From Verrucomicrobiota bacterium (GTDB lineage: Bacteria; Verrucomicrobiota; Verrucomicrobiia; Chthoniobacterales; Terrimicrobiaceae): a stretch of DNA of 48,403 bases. The stretch covers positions 1 through 48,403 of the forward strand of contig JAFKMU010000068.1 in the NCBI GenBank assembly GCA_017305195.1, read 5' to 3'. Below the pieces are notes generated by a model, which was not told where the DNA came from, made no database searches, and saw only the letters and a program-made list of their open reading frames with translations. Below, piece by piece: positions 33,803 through 41,459 of this stretch (within the stretch, counting starts at the first letter, position 1; the number at the start of each line of letters is the position of its first letter). Both the position numbers and the translations under genes were made by a program.

Positions 33803-34684
33803 TTATTCTCCATCCTGGGAATTGCCGTTTTCCGACTTTGGCAGAATGGATGCTCCGATATCCGCAGGTTTGCCAAAGTAGACCGCTGAGGTAGCCAGTA
33901 CGTCGACCCCCGTGGCTGCCAGCTCGGCCGCATTGGTCTCGTTCACGCCTCCGGCGGCGATTATCAGCAGGTCAGGGCGCGCTGTACGCAAACGTTGCAC
34001 ACAGCGCGTCAGCTCCGGCGAGGGGAGCTTGTCGAATTGAATGCCATCGACTCCCGCAGTCACCAATGCCTCGGCGTGGGCCAGGGTGGCCGCCTCGACG
34101 ATAACCTTGCGTTCACACGCCCGGGATTTCCACTCGGGAACCGCGAGCACCAATTCCTCGAAAGACGGAAAAAAGGCGGCATGGTGGTCGAAGACCAGAA
34201 TCGTCTCGGACAACCCAAGCCGGTGCAGCATGCCGCCGCCAGCCAGGACGGCTTTTGCGCTCAGCTCCCGGGTTCCCGGAAACGTCTTGCAGGTGGCTGC
34301 GATCCGGACTTTGCCGGAGCCTTGGGATGCGGCCGCAATCAGGCGCGAGGTCCGGGTGGCGATTCCCGAAGCATACTCCAAAACGTTGATGGAGACCTTC
34401 CAGGCGATATGCAGGGCGTCGACTGGACCATGGGCTGTGACCAGAATGTCACCAGGCAGTGCTTTCTGGCCAGATGCTCTGTGAATCCGGGCTCGCGCTC
34501 CGCATTTTTCAAAAACCCTCGCAACTTCCTCCGAGCCGCAGATCACAGTCTCTTCACGCGCGGTGAATGTCGCGGCGCCGACCTGCTCGTTGAGCGCCAA
34601 GGTGTGGCAGGTCAGGTCGCCAGCGGGGGCGGTTTCGCGGATCCAGCGGTCCAGCGTGTCATCAAGGATCGTGTGCATCGGCAA
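33803..34684 (-). CDS. modD: ModD-type nicotinate-nucleotide pyrophosphorylase homologue
   Basis: A 293-residue protein of the NadC/ModD phosphoribosyltransferase fold. The pattern PAGDLTCHTLAL near the N-terminus, KTFPGTRELSAKAVLAGGGMLHRLGLSETILVF and VDGIQFDKLPS matches ModD, a NadC relative often found with molybdate transport genes, better than NadC itself (which has TRKT-PG...NHR-GL-D). The usual Arg of T-R-K is Cys here (ATCKTFPG), which may alter the ligand. No molybdate ABC genes are visible. The prophage end lies 83 bases upstream of its start. Confidence 0.75.
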   Translation of the reverse strand: MPMHTILDDTLDRWIRETAPAGDLTCHTLALNEQVGAATFTAREETVICGSEEVARVFEKCGARARIHRASGQKALPGDILVTAHGPVDALHIAWKVSINVLEYASGIATRTSRLIAAASQGSGKVRIAATCKTFPGTRELSAKAVLAGGGMLHRLGLSETILVFDHHAAFFPSFEELVLAVPEWKSRACERKVIVEAATLAHAEALVTAGVDGIQFDKLPSPELTRCVQRLRTARPDLLIIAAGGVNETNAAELAATGVDVLATSAVYFGKPADIGASILPKSENGNSQDGE

Positions 34685-34766
34685 CCTGCAATGGATAACT
34701 CAAAGACTGCGGCCCGGAAAGCGAGCAACGCCGGGGACCTCTCAATTCCGGACTGCCTCCTATCGA

Positions 34767-34784
34767 TACTATATATGACATATA
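34767..34784. repeat. left attachment repeat (attL) of the prophage
   Basis: TACTATATATGACATATA, identical to 42848-42865. The core ATATATGACATATAT-like sequence is nearly a perfect palindrome around the central A, as expected for a site bound by two recombinase subunits. It lies just upstream of modD. Confidence 0.8.
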
Positions 34785-34898
34785 CCTTACAAAAGGTTTT
34801 TTTGCCTTTTTTTAGAGGCAAAGCGATAATCGAATAAGTTCACGTTTTCCTTGATTGCCCTAGAAGGAATCTTTCTTTAAAAATAAGCGCAACATTGC

Positions 34899-35453
34899 AT
34901 GAGGAAATTCCCCTTTCTTTTATCAATAGTCGCTTCGCTTTCCCTTTGCTCTCAGGCTCTCGCCCGAATTGGAGAAAACGAAGGCGAATGCACCGCCAGA
35001 TATGGAACCCCACAGACGGGATCGTGGGAAACGAACGAGAACAAAAAGACCCCCTTACTTCCCACGGGTTACACCAAAACGTATTTTTACGATGACTGGA
35101 AAATACGGGTACACTTCCTTGAATTCAATGGACCAGCGGTGAAGCTGACCTTCGCAAAACGCAAAGGGTCAGTAATCATGAAAGAGGAAGAGCTAGTGGC
35201 AATCCTGAAAGCGAATACGCAACCGGGGTGCACCTGGGCGGCACTGCCTTACGAGAATCCCAAATCTCCAAATACAGGATTAGCAAAAGCCGCCGAGGCT
35301 TTCATGGCAGAAACGATGCATGCGAAGAGGCTGAAATGCTCAAACGGGAACATTGCTGAAGTCGCACTTCAAAGAACAATGGTGACCATTGAAACACCGG
35401 AAGCACAAGTAATAGAGCCCAAACCGACACCAAAACCTGTGCCGAAATTTTAA
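34899..35453 (+). CDS. secreted hypothetical protein, phage cargo
   Basis: A 184-residue protein with a signal peptide (cleavage near ALA, ~22) and mature start RIGENEGECTARYG. From memory, short secreted proteins with an RIGE...CxxRYG opening recur in verrucomicrobial chromosomes, but I cannot verify this. The body has one more pair of Cys (GCTW, KCSNG) and a Pro-rich C-terminus. It is inside the att repeats, on the strand opposite to all phage structural genes, and converges with rep. It is most likely a moron expressed from the prophage; function unknown. Confidence 0.75.
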   Translation: MRKFPFLLSIVASLSLCSQALARIGENEGECTARYGTPQTGSWETNENKKTPLLPTGYTKTYFYDDWKIRVHFLEFNGPAVKLTFAKRKGSVIMKEEELVAILKANTQPGCTWAALPYENPKSPNTGLAKAAEAFMAETMHAKRLKCSNGNIAEVALQRTMVTIETPEAQVIEPKPTPKPVPKF

Positions 35454-35501
35454 GCGCCCCCCTTCTGTATTTCCTTGCCCCCTGGAGCAGAAGTCCAGAG
35501 A

Positions 35502-36443
35502 TCAGTCTTCGGCAATCCCTAGAAAGTCCGCCTGCTTCAATCGTCGGTCACGATCCGCAAAAACCTCGGGAGAGAATTTTTCCGCTGCGTCCCAGAGGTA
35601 TTTTTTCACACGTCCCTTGCGGCTCATTCCGTCGCAACCGAGGCGCTCGAAAATTGTCTCTGCATTCATCTCGACTCGTGCGACCTCCTCAACCTTGACG
35701 TCGCCAACATAGCCCCAAAACGCGCCGACATTCTGATAATCTTCAGGAACCTTCTTTTGGTGAGGCTTGGAGGCATGACATGCAGCGTAGCGCAAAGCGC
35801 CTTCACTTTCCTCGATCACTTCCCAAGCGACACCTGCTCGAAGATGCTTGATATCACCAGAATTGACGATTTCGTACCAACGTTGGGCAACCTCTCGTTC
35901 GAGTAGATCGACGGTCCGATAAACCTTGCTCCATTTTTCACCGCCTTTCTGCCGGGTGCGTCTGCGTTCGACGAGCGGATATGCCGACAGATCAAAGGAA
36001 AGAAGAACGTGGAAATGAGGTGCGCCGCGTTTCTGAAATTCGAGAAACCAGCAACCACGAATGCCAGGAAACCGCCGCTTGAGCCATTGACTGAATACTC
36101 GCCAATGCTTCCGCTTAACGGTCTGGCCGTCGCTCGGAAAATCCGCCGGGTAAGTGAGTGTCAACATGCTCTTGAAATCGACATCGCAGTTTTTGACCAC
36201 GTGCAAAAAACGATACCGGGCCTGATCTGAGAACTGCGAAATGACGCCACGGCGTCCGCCAGTCCCAAACTTTCCAACAGAAACGCCGGGCTGCATTCGC
36301 TTCGCTACCTTGCAGTCCCGGCGGAAAACGGACAGCCCGCAAACGGGCATGTCCTGTGACACTATGCAATGATTGACAAGCCCACGCACCACAGCGGCGG
36401 CGGCTTCGCCGCCATCCGCTATGGTTGCGTGAAGCTCCGGCAT
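35502..36443 (-). CDS. rolling-circle replication initiator, HUH endonuclease (inovirus gpII-like)
   Basis: A 313-residue Rep protein. Seen: motif I MLTLTYPADF (~93-102), motif II with the metal-binding His pair PHFHVLLSF (~143-151, H-F-H), and motif III around LRYAACHASKPHQKK (~217-232) with the nicking Tyr followed by Lys. This fits the single-Tyr REP/G2P family that nicks the phage origin and drives single-strand synthesis. It is the last gene of the phage run, 3 bases after the ssDNA-binding protein. Start ATG 36443. Confidence 0.88.
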   Translation of the reverse strand: MPELHATIADGGEAAAAVVRGLVNHCIVSQDMPVCGLSVFRRDCKVAKRMQPGVSVGKFGTGGRRGVISQFSDQARYRFLHVVKNCDVDFKSMLTLTYPADFPSDGQTVKRKHWRVFSQWLKRRFPGIRGCWFLEFQKRGAPHFHVLLSFDLSAYPLVERRRTRQKGGEKWSKVYRTVDLLEREVAQRWYEIVNSGDIKHLRAGVAWEVIEESEGALRYAACHASKPHQKKVPEDYQNVGAFWGYVGDVKVEEVARVEMNAETIFERLGCDGMSRKGRVKKYLWDAAEKFSPEVFADRDRRLKQADFLGIAED

Positions 36444-36446
36444 ATC

Positions 36447-36761
36447 CTAGCCCTTCATCGGACCCGGCCCCGCCTTGAGAGGCTCGAACTTCATCACGCC
36501 GTCGATACCGACGACATTGCCGCGAAACTCGAGGCCCCGCCAATCAGACTCCTCGATACGCTTGATTGCGACCCTGACGACAGCTCCAGCGAGGTTCTTC
36601 CTCTCGTTGGTCTCCTCCGGAATGGAGAGCTGAAACATGGATTCCAAGCGACCTTCGATATCCTCATCCTGATCAACGAGGGTTAAACGACGGTAGACCT
36701 TGGAAGGGTCCTTCTTGCCGGGCGTGGTCTGATCTCCAACCACAAGTGCTTTGATCTTCAT
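36447..36761 (-). CDS. phage ssDNA-binding protein (gpV-like), putative
   Basis: A 104-residue beta-rich protein (MKIKALVVGD...KVYRRLTLVDQDEDIEG...AGAVVRVAIKRIEESDWRGLEFRGNVV) with the length and strand pattern of filamentous-phage OB-fold ssDNA-binding proteins. No strict motif exists, so the call rests on position: immediately upstream of rep, overlapping the Zot-secretin stop by ATGA. In M13 the equivalent protein coats progeny ssDNA before assembly. Confidence 0.65.
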   Translation of the reverse strand: MKIKALVVGDQTTPGKKDPSKVYRRLTLVDQDEDIEGRLESMFQLSIPEETNERKNLAGAVVRVAIKRIEESDWRGLEFRGNVVGIDGVMKFEPLKAGPGPMKG

Positions 36762-38770
36762 TTTTTTGACTTCTCCTGTTTTTGGTTTTTCGGCCCTTTG
36801 TTTACGGGTTTGTTTCCCGATCCCACCGGAGCCACGGCGGAAAGTGTTGACGTGTCAGCAACGGGCGACCGACGAGGGGGAACGACTCGGGCAGGTTCCG
36901 CCCTATTAGGGACCTCGCCGGGCCGTGAAATCTCCGCAGCCAACATGACGAAAAGCTCGCTTTCCTCTTCACTGGAGGACTGACGCCCGAAGACCATTCC
37001 GAGAATGGGAATTCTCCGAAGGTATGGAGTCCCACGGTTTCCGTCTTTGGCAGTGCGAATCTTGATTCCACCGACAAAGGCGACCTGTTTCTTCCCCAGG
37101 GTGATTACCGTCTGGAGCTTCTGAGTGGATAACGTCGGGATGTTATTTCCCTCGATACGGACCTCAGAGAGAACATCGGAGTTTTCCTGCTCAACAACGC
37201 ACCTGACAGCGCCGGAAGCGTCGATGGTCGGGGTAACCTTCAAAGAGAACTCGGCCCGCTTGAATGAAACGCTCGTCTGGCTTGTGCCGAGATTGACGGT
37301 TGTTTCAGGGACGGGAATTTCCCGACCGGACGAAAAAAGCGCAGTCTGCCCGGCCAGAGTCGTCAGAGTGGGGGAAGAGAGAACATCAAACCGGGAATCC
37401 GACGAAACGAACTGAGAAAAAGCGGAGAGAGCCTCCCTCGCTGTCCACGCCCCGCCCACGGTCGCCAGCCCGGTCTGCAAGTCAAATGCGAGGGAGGAAA
37501 GCAAATCACCAACCCGCGAAGAATCAGCCTGAGCGATGTTTTCAAGCCAAGTGAACAATCCGACATCGTTTGCCGATGCCTTGACCCTGCGACCTACAAC
37601 ACAATGGATAGTCACAACCGCGCACCGCAAATCGAGCTGCCGTAGAACCTCGGCGACAGAAAGAACACGCTGGAGGTCTGTACCGCTGATAACCAATGCG
37701 GAACCATCAGGGCTGGGGGAAATCGTTCCTTGCGGTAGGAGGCTATTTCGGTCCGGCCCGAGTTTCTCAAGAACAGCAGAAGCCGGAGAAAAGCGGAGAG
37801 GGACGCCTACCACGTGCACGGGCAAGGCGAGATCAGGAGTTGTCAAAGGAGCTCCGGCGTTTATCTCGGCGTTTTTGCTGGCATTACCGACCTTGCCGGC
37901 ATCGCCAGAAATAAGCTTGTCGCGGAGCTCCTGCTTCCGTTGCTCTTTTTCCCGAATGGGCTTGGTGAAATGTTCAACGGCAAGTTTCGGACCAAGCCAA
38001 AGCACAACAGAAACGAGAACAACCAAGGCAATAAGTCCGCCAAATACCCACTTGATGGAAAGGCCCCGCTGAACCTCGCCAGTATCAGCAGCCAATTTCT
38101 GCTTGGAGGTGTAGTAACAGGCGCCGATGTCCGACTCCATCTTGTACTTTTCGGATTCCTGCGGATCTGGCTTGTTCGGGCCAGCGCCTACAGGCTCAAG
38201 ATAGGTGGTCGCGGTAAAATACTTGCCCTTCGTAAACCCTCGGAACTTCTCTTTGGCGTAGTTCCGGCAATAGGTGTAATCCTGAGTAACAGAGCGGAAT
38301 TGACTATCAACGTTCTTGATAGATTGGGTGATCCAATATACGTCATCCCCAAGGTGCCGATGCTTGGAAATGTAGTAGAGAACTGCGTTGCCGGTTGTCT
38401 GCCAGTTCCGCGAATTTAGGAAGTCATGACACTCGTCAATGAAATACGTAACACCTCCGGGCTTAACAGAGTCGAAATCGGGCCTTACGCCCCGCTTATA
38501 GTCGTCATTAGTAACCCTTGGCAGAGGCTCAATGCCATTCCCACGATACCTCCAGAACTCGGAAACTTGATCGTCAGTAAGAAGCTGAACGCGATCATAA
38601 ACCGCGACGTCCATGCCTCGCTTGAGAAAATACTTGACGATGTTTTCAAGACGCAACGGCAAGTTGGTAACAACAGGGCCGTCAGTTCGTTCTAGAGCAC
38701 GTAAAACGAGCTTAACCGCGTAATAGGATTTGCCGCCTCCCGGCCTGCCGCTAATCGCTTTTGATGACAT
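36758..38770 (-). CDS. Zot-type assembly ATPase fused to outer-membrane secretin (gpI + gpIV)
   Basis: One 670-residue frame. Residues 1-~190: Zot P-loop ATPase, Walker A GRPGGGKS (8-15), Walker B VTYFIDECHD (107-116), ITQSIKNVDSQFR. One membrane helix at 241-259. Charged linker ~270-300. Residues ~345-393: secretin N1-like domain (ALVISGTDLQRVLSVAEVLR). Residues ~455-616: secretin core, with VLSSPTLTTLAGQTA, FSSGREIPVP and the terminal TPYLRRIPILGMVFG/ELFVMLAAEI block. Basic Lys-rich tail. In known filamentous phages the inner-membrane motor and outer-membrane pore are separate proteins. Topology fits: ATPase in cytoplasm, secretin exported through the single helix. Start ATG 38770 has GAGGA upstream; an in-frame extension to 38827 overlaps the previous gene. 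Confidence 0.9.
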   Translation of the reverse strand: MSSKAISGRPGGGKSYYAVKLVLRALERTDGPVVTNLPLRLENIVKYFLKRGMDVAVYDRVQLLTDDQVSEFWRYRGNGIEPLPRVTNDDYKRGVRPDFDSVKPGGVTYFIDECHDFLNSRNWQTTGNAVLYYISKHRHLGDDVYWITQSIKNVDSQFRSVTQDYTYCRNYAKEKFRGFTKGKYFTATTYLEPVGAGPNKPDPQESEKYKMESDIGACYYTSKQKLAADTGEVQRGLSIKWVFGGLIALVVLVSVVLWLGPKLAVEHFTKPIREKEQRKQELRDKLISGDAGKVGNASKNAEINAGAPLTTPDLALPVHVVGVPLRFSPASAVLEKLGPDRNSLLPQGTISPSPDGSALVISGTDLQRVLSVAEVLRQLDLRCAVVTIHCVVGRRVKASANDVGLFTWLENIAQADSSRVGDLLSSLAFDLQTGLATVGGAWTAREALSAFSQFVSSDSRFDVLSSPTLTTLAGQTALFSSGREIPVPETTVNLGTSQTSVSFKRAEFSLKVTPTIDASGAVRCVVEQENSDVLSEVRIEGNNIPTLSTQKLQTVITLGKKQVAFVGGIKIRTAKDGNRGTPYLRRIPILGMVFGRQSSSEEESELFVMLAAEISRPGEVPNRAEPARVVPPRRSPVADTSTLSAVAPVGSGNKPVNKGPKNQKQEKSKK

Positions 38771-38775
38771 ATCAA

Positions 38776-39117
38776 CTATTCCTCGCCAAGCGCACCGCGT
38801 CCAAAGAAGCCCTTGCGGAGCAACCATAAGCCCAGGACGAACGCAAAAACAGGCACGCTCAAAGTTAGGCCGCTATTAAAGGCAATGCTTTCCGCTCGAT
38901 CAGATTCAACAAAATGGAGACCGGACAAATCAGCCGAGACGATGGATACGCTGTCTGTGGAGATGGCCGCCGACGAACCAACAAGGGCAACGTCACTATG
39001 AGCCGGAAGTGTGAGAACCGCCCCCGGTGGCACACGAAGAAGAGAGACGGAGCCGCCGTTGACAGAAATGGCGATTTCAACAGGTGAATCGCCAGAATTG
39101 ATGAATTGAGCCCTCAT
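38776..39117 (-). CDS. small phage membrane protein
   Basis: A 113-residue protein with a beta-rich N-terminal part (MRAQFINSGDSPVEIAISVNGGSVSLLRV...) and one C-terminal membrane helix (~85-105, VPVFAFVLGLWLLRKGFF). It lies between the adsorption protein and the Zot-secretin gene, where gpVI-like minor proteins lie in M13. Start ATG 39117 overlaps the upstream TGA (ATGA). I do not recognise a family. Likely a minor virion or assembly protein. Confidence 0.65.
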   Translation of the reverse strand: MRAQFINSGDSPVEIAISVNGGSVSLLRVPPGAVLTLPAHSDVALVGSSAAISTDSVSIVSADLSGLHFVESDRAESIAFNSGLTLSVPVFAFVLGLWLLRKGFFGRGALGEE

Positions 39118-40848
39118 ATTTTTGAACGCCACAAAAACCACGCTACGGCAATCATAAATACCCCTGCGACCTCGCTAATAAGATAAACGAACAAGCAAGA
39201 GAGCGCGTGATCAATAGGAACAAACAGATTCAGAAAATACAACGCTGTATGAAGCGATGGATTATTAGGAACAAGAACAGATGCAAGATTGGCTACAAAG
39301 CCTTGACCGCCCAAAAACCAACCAACAAGAGGGGTTGAGCCCAATGCTGCAGGAGCGAAATACGCGACAACGAAACCACTAAAAACGATAACGGCAGAAA
39401 TTATTGGACCGTTACCGATAAGAAAAACGATAACAGACAAAAGAGTGCCTGCACCGGGAATCCGAGAAGCGATCGAAGCTACCAAGCTAGTATTTTGCCG
39501 AACAAATCGAGTAATGTCGGCACCAAGTGCAGCTTGAACAAAGCCGTCAAGAAGCTCGCGGACCTTCAAATAGATATAACGAACAGTGATAATAGTGAGT
39601 ATCCACCAAAGAATTTGCCTGATCCAAAAGGCGAGCGGGGGAAACCAACTCTGATTCATTGGATTGAGGTCAATAGCTTGACCAGTACCCGGCATCCTAA
39701 CAATCCACGTAACCTGATTGCTTAAATTGCCAATAGTGCCAGGACCCTGCCCCACGGAAAATGATGAGGTGTCAATCTCCTCGATTTCTTGCTCCGTGCT
39801 GGCGGGCGCTGGAGTCGGAGTAGGGCTAGGGCTAGAACCGGGATCAGGTGTAGGAGTAGGGGAAGGCGAACCAATCGAACCGGCCAAAGCTTCTAGACCT
39901 TCCGAGGTGCTTTGAGTGTTCGCATTGATTGCATCAATAACAGCCTGATCTCCTTGAGAAGTTGCGACAGTGTTTTCCTTGACGGCGGAAGCAATAGCCT
40001 CCTGTCCGGCCATATTCTGAACAGAAGCAGCACGTAACTCATACACGGTTACGCTTTCAGCTCCGGTGCCCTGGTAAGTAACGCTAGTAGTCTTATCGCC
40101 CACCGTAAATGTATAGCTCGTCTCAATGTCGCCGGGCTTCCACTCTACTTGAGAAACAGAGACATTGCTTTTGGTGACATTTCCGCTGGAGTCAATGGAA
40201 GAAACGGGAAGAGGGGATGCTTTTTCGGCATCAATCGCTACGTCGTCATACGTATCGCCAGACTCGATAATACCCTCGGCAATGGTCTTGTTTGTGACAG
40301 AAGTTTCATTGCCATAGGTAACAGTCTTGAGATTAAGAAGGTACTTCTTTCCTTGAAACTCTGAGGAGTGCGGAATGTCGATAGTAGAGTTCCCAGATGT
40401 AACCTCCTGTTCCTTGTAAAGTTGGCCATCAATATACAGCTGATAAACAGCCTTAGTCGCACTGCCGTTGAGATCAAATGAAAGAGGAGCCGGCGTGGGC
40501 GTGGGCGTCGGCGTTGGAGTAGGACTAGGGGTCGGAGTCGGTGGAGGAGAGGTAGTAAAAATGCCGTTAATATCGGAATTAGTCGCATAAGGATGGTCAA
40601 TCGCCATTCGCGTCGATGAATAGTAATAGGCACTCCAATTCGAAGCTACGTACTTTCCTGTTACCGGGTCATATGTGGCAGTAACACCAAGATCGTTAAC
40701 AGCCCCACCGCTGCTAGTTAAATTCAATCGTATAACTCTTCCACTGACTAACGCCAGTTTGGCAAGTCCCCGAACCCCATACCATGGGATAAGCCGAAAA
40801 TGCAGAAGCAACGGAAAATACAAAAAAGCTAATGATGAAAATGCGCAT
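39114..40848 (-). pseudogene. phage adsorption/minor coat protein (pIII-like) with apparent +1 frameshift
   Basis: The 5' part starts at ATG 40848 with a good signal peptide (MRIFIISFFVFSVASAFSA/Y) but stops at TAG 40714-40716 after 44 residues. The +1 frame then runs open to 39114: N-terminal domain, a Pro-Thr/Ser-Pro linker (~40460-40550), a Ser/Thr-rich beta domain, a second Pro-Thr-Ser linker (~39780-39870), and three to five membrane helices at the C-terminus. This is the layout of a receptor-binding tip protein with a pVI-like membrane end. Without joining the frames the long part has no signal peptide. Removing one T from the TTT at ~40721 would restore one frame. Indel, sequencing error or programmed shift remain open. 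Confidence 0.7.
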
Positions 40849-40930
40849 AAGCCTAATTCCGGACAACCCAATAAAGGAGATACAGCGGCAGAAATAACCC
40901 CGCGAAAAAATATGCAACAAAGTCCATGCT

Positions 40931-40970
40931 AAGAAAAAGTTCAGCGGTTTTTGTGTGGGAACCGCTGAAA
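40931..40970 (-). terminator. rho-independent terminator after the major coat gene
   Basis: TTCAGCGGTT and AACCGCTGAA (plus-strand 40940-40949 and 40960-40969) form a perfect 10-bp stem; on the minus strand it is followed by a T tract (40931-40939 complement). It lies just after the coat gene, as the terminator after gene VIII does in M13, and would give high coat and low adsorption/assembly expression. Confidence 0.85.
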
Positions 40971-40982
40971 ACCCGGGAGCCG

Positions 40983-41099
40983 TTACAGCTTGAAGATGAG
41001 CTTCCGGCCGATAACGAATCCGATGACCACGACGGCGAGAACCGAAACAGCCGTCCACAGCGTGGTGGCGTCGGTCAGCAAATCAGTGATTGCGTCCAT
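40983..41099 (-). CDS. major coat protein (gpVIII-like), 38 aa
   Basis: A 38-residue protein: acidic N-terminus (MDAITDLLTDATT), membrane helix (~14-31, LWTAVSVLAVVVIGFVIG) and basic C-terminus (RKLIFKL). This is the tripartite plan of filamentous phage major coat proteins, with the basic end facing the DNA. There is no cleavable signal peptide. A very strong Shine-Dalgarno (AAAGGAGGTG) lies 6-7 bases before ATG 41099, the strongest in the phage, and a terminator follows. Too short for usual gene callers. Confidence 0.88.
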   Translation of the reverse strand: MDAITDLLTDATTLWTAVSVLAVVVIGFVIGRKLIFKL

Positions 41100-41188
41100 T
41101 AATATTCACCTCCTTTCTCTTTGTTTTTACGCGTAAATGTTTTGCCTGATCCTTGAAGATGAGGGCGCAGAACGTGAAAGATGGGGGA

Positions 41189-41455
41189 CTACTTGCCCGG
41201 ATATCCGACGCCGAAATTACGACCGCCGGACTTCTTGTATTGCTGCCGGGAGTAGCTCTTGTGAATCGGCCCCCAAGAACGTTCCGAGGCCTGAACACGG
41301 TCCCAAGCATCAGAGCCAGGGTTACCGACCTCTCCGAGGCGGGCTTTACGGAGCAACTTTCTGCCGATAACGAAACCGGCGATAGCTACGGCGAGTACCA
41401 TGACAACTTGAAAAAGAGTCACAGCGAGATCAATGATTGGTGCGAGTTCATCCAT
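41189..41455 (-). CDS. coat-like membrane protein, paralogue of the major coat protein
   Basis: An 88-residue protein. Residues 1-~35 match the major coat protein in plan and sequence (MDELAPIIDLAVTLF...VLAVAIAGFVIGRKLL versus VLAVVVIGFVIGRKL). It then continues with ~50 polar residues (KARLGEVGNPGSDAWDRVQ...KSGGRNFGVGYPGK). The tail should be on the cytoplasmic/DNA side. It may be a virion-end cap protein (gpVII/gpIX role) or a packaging-signal adaptor. Start ATG 41455 is chosen because it aligns with the coat start; a GTG 117 bases upstream is in frame. Confidence 0.75.
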   Translation of the reverse strand: MDELAPIIDLAVTLFQVVMVLAVAIAGFVIGRKLLRKARLGEVGNPGSDAWDRVQASERSWGPIHKSYSRQQYKKSGGRNFGVGYPGK

Positions 41456-41459
41456 GGTT

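Noticed and set aside
33803..34684. assignment as NadC
   Set aside because: The HRLGLSETILVF and KTFPGTRELS pattern is that of ModD, not the NHR-x-GL-x-D pattern of NadC.
38771..38827. upstream start for the Zot-secretin protein (19 extra residues)
   Set aside because: It overlaps the preceding gene; ATG 38770 has a Shine-Dalgarno and places the P-loop at the usual distance from the N-terminus.
39780..40550. CRISPR-like or VNTR array suggested by short GC-rich repeats
   Set aside because: The repeats encode Pro-Thr/Ser-Pro linkers of the adsorption protein and are not spaced like CRISPR.
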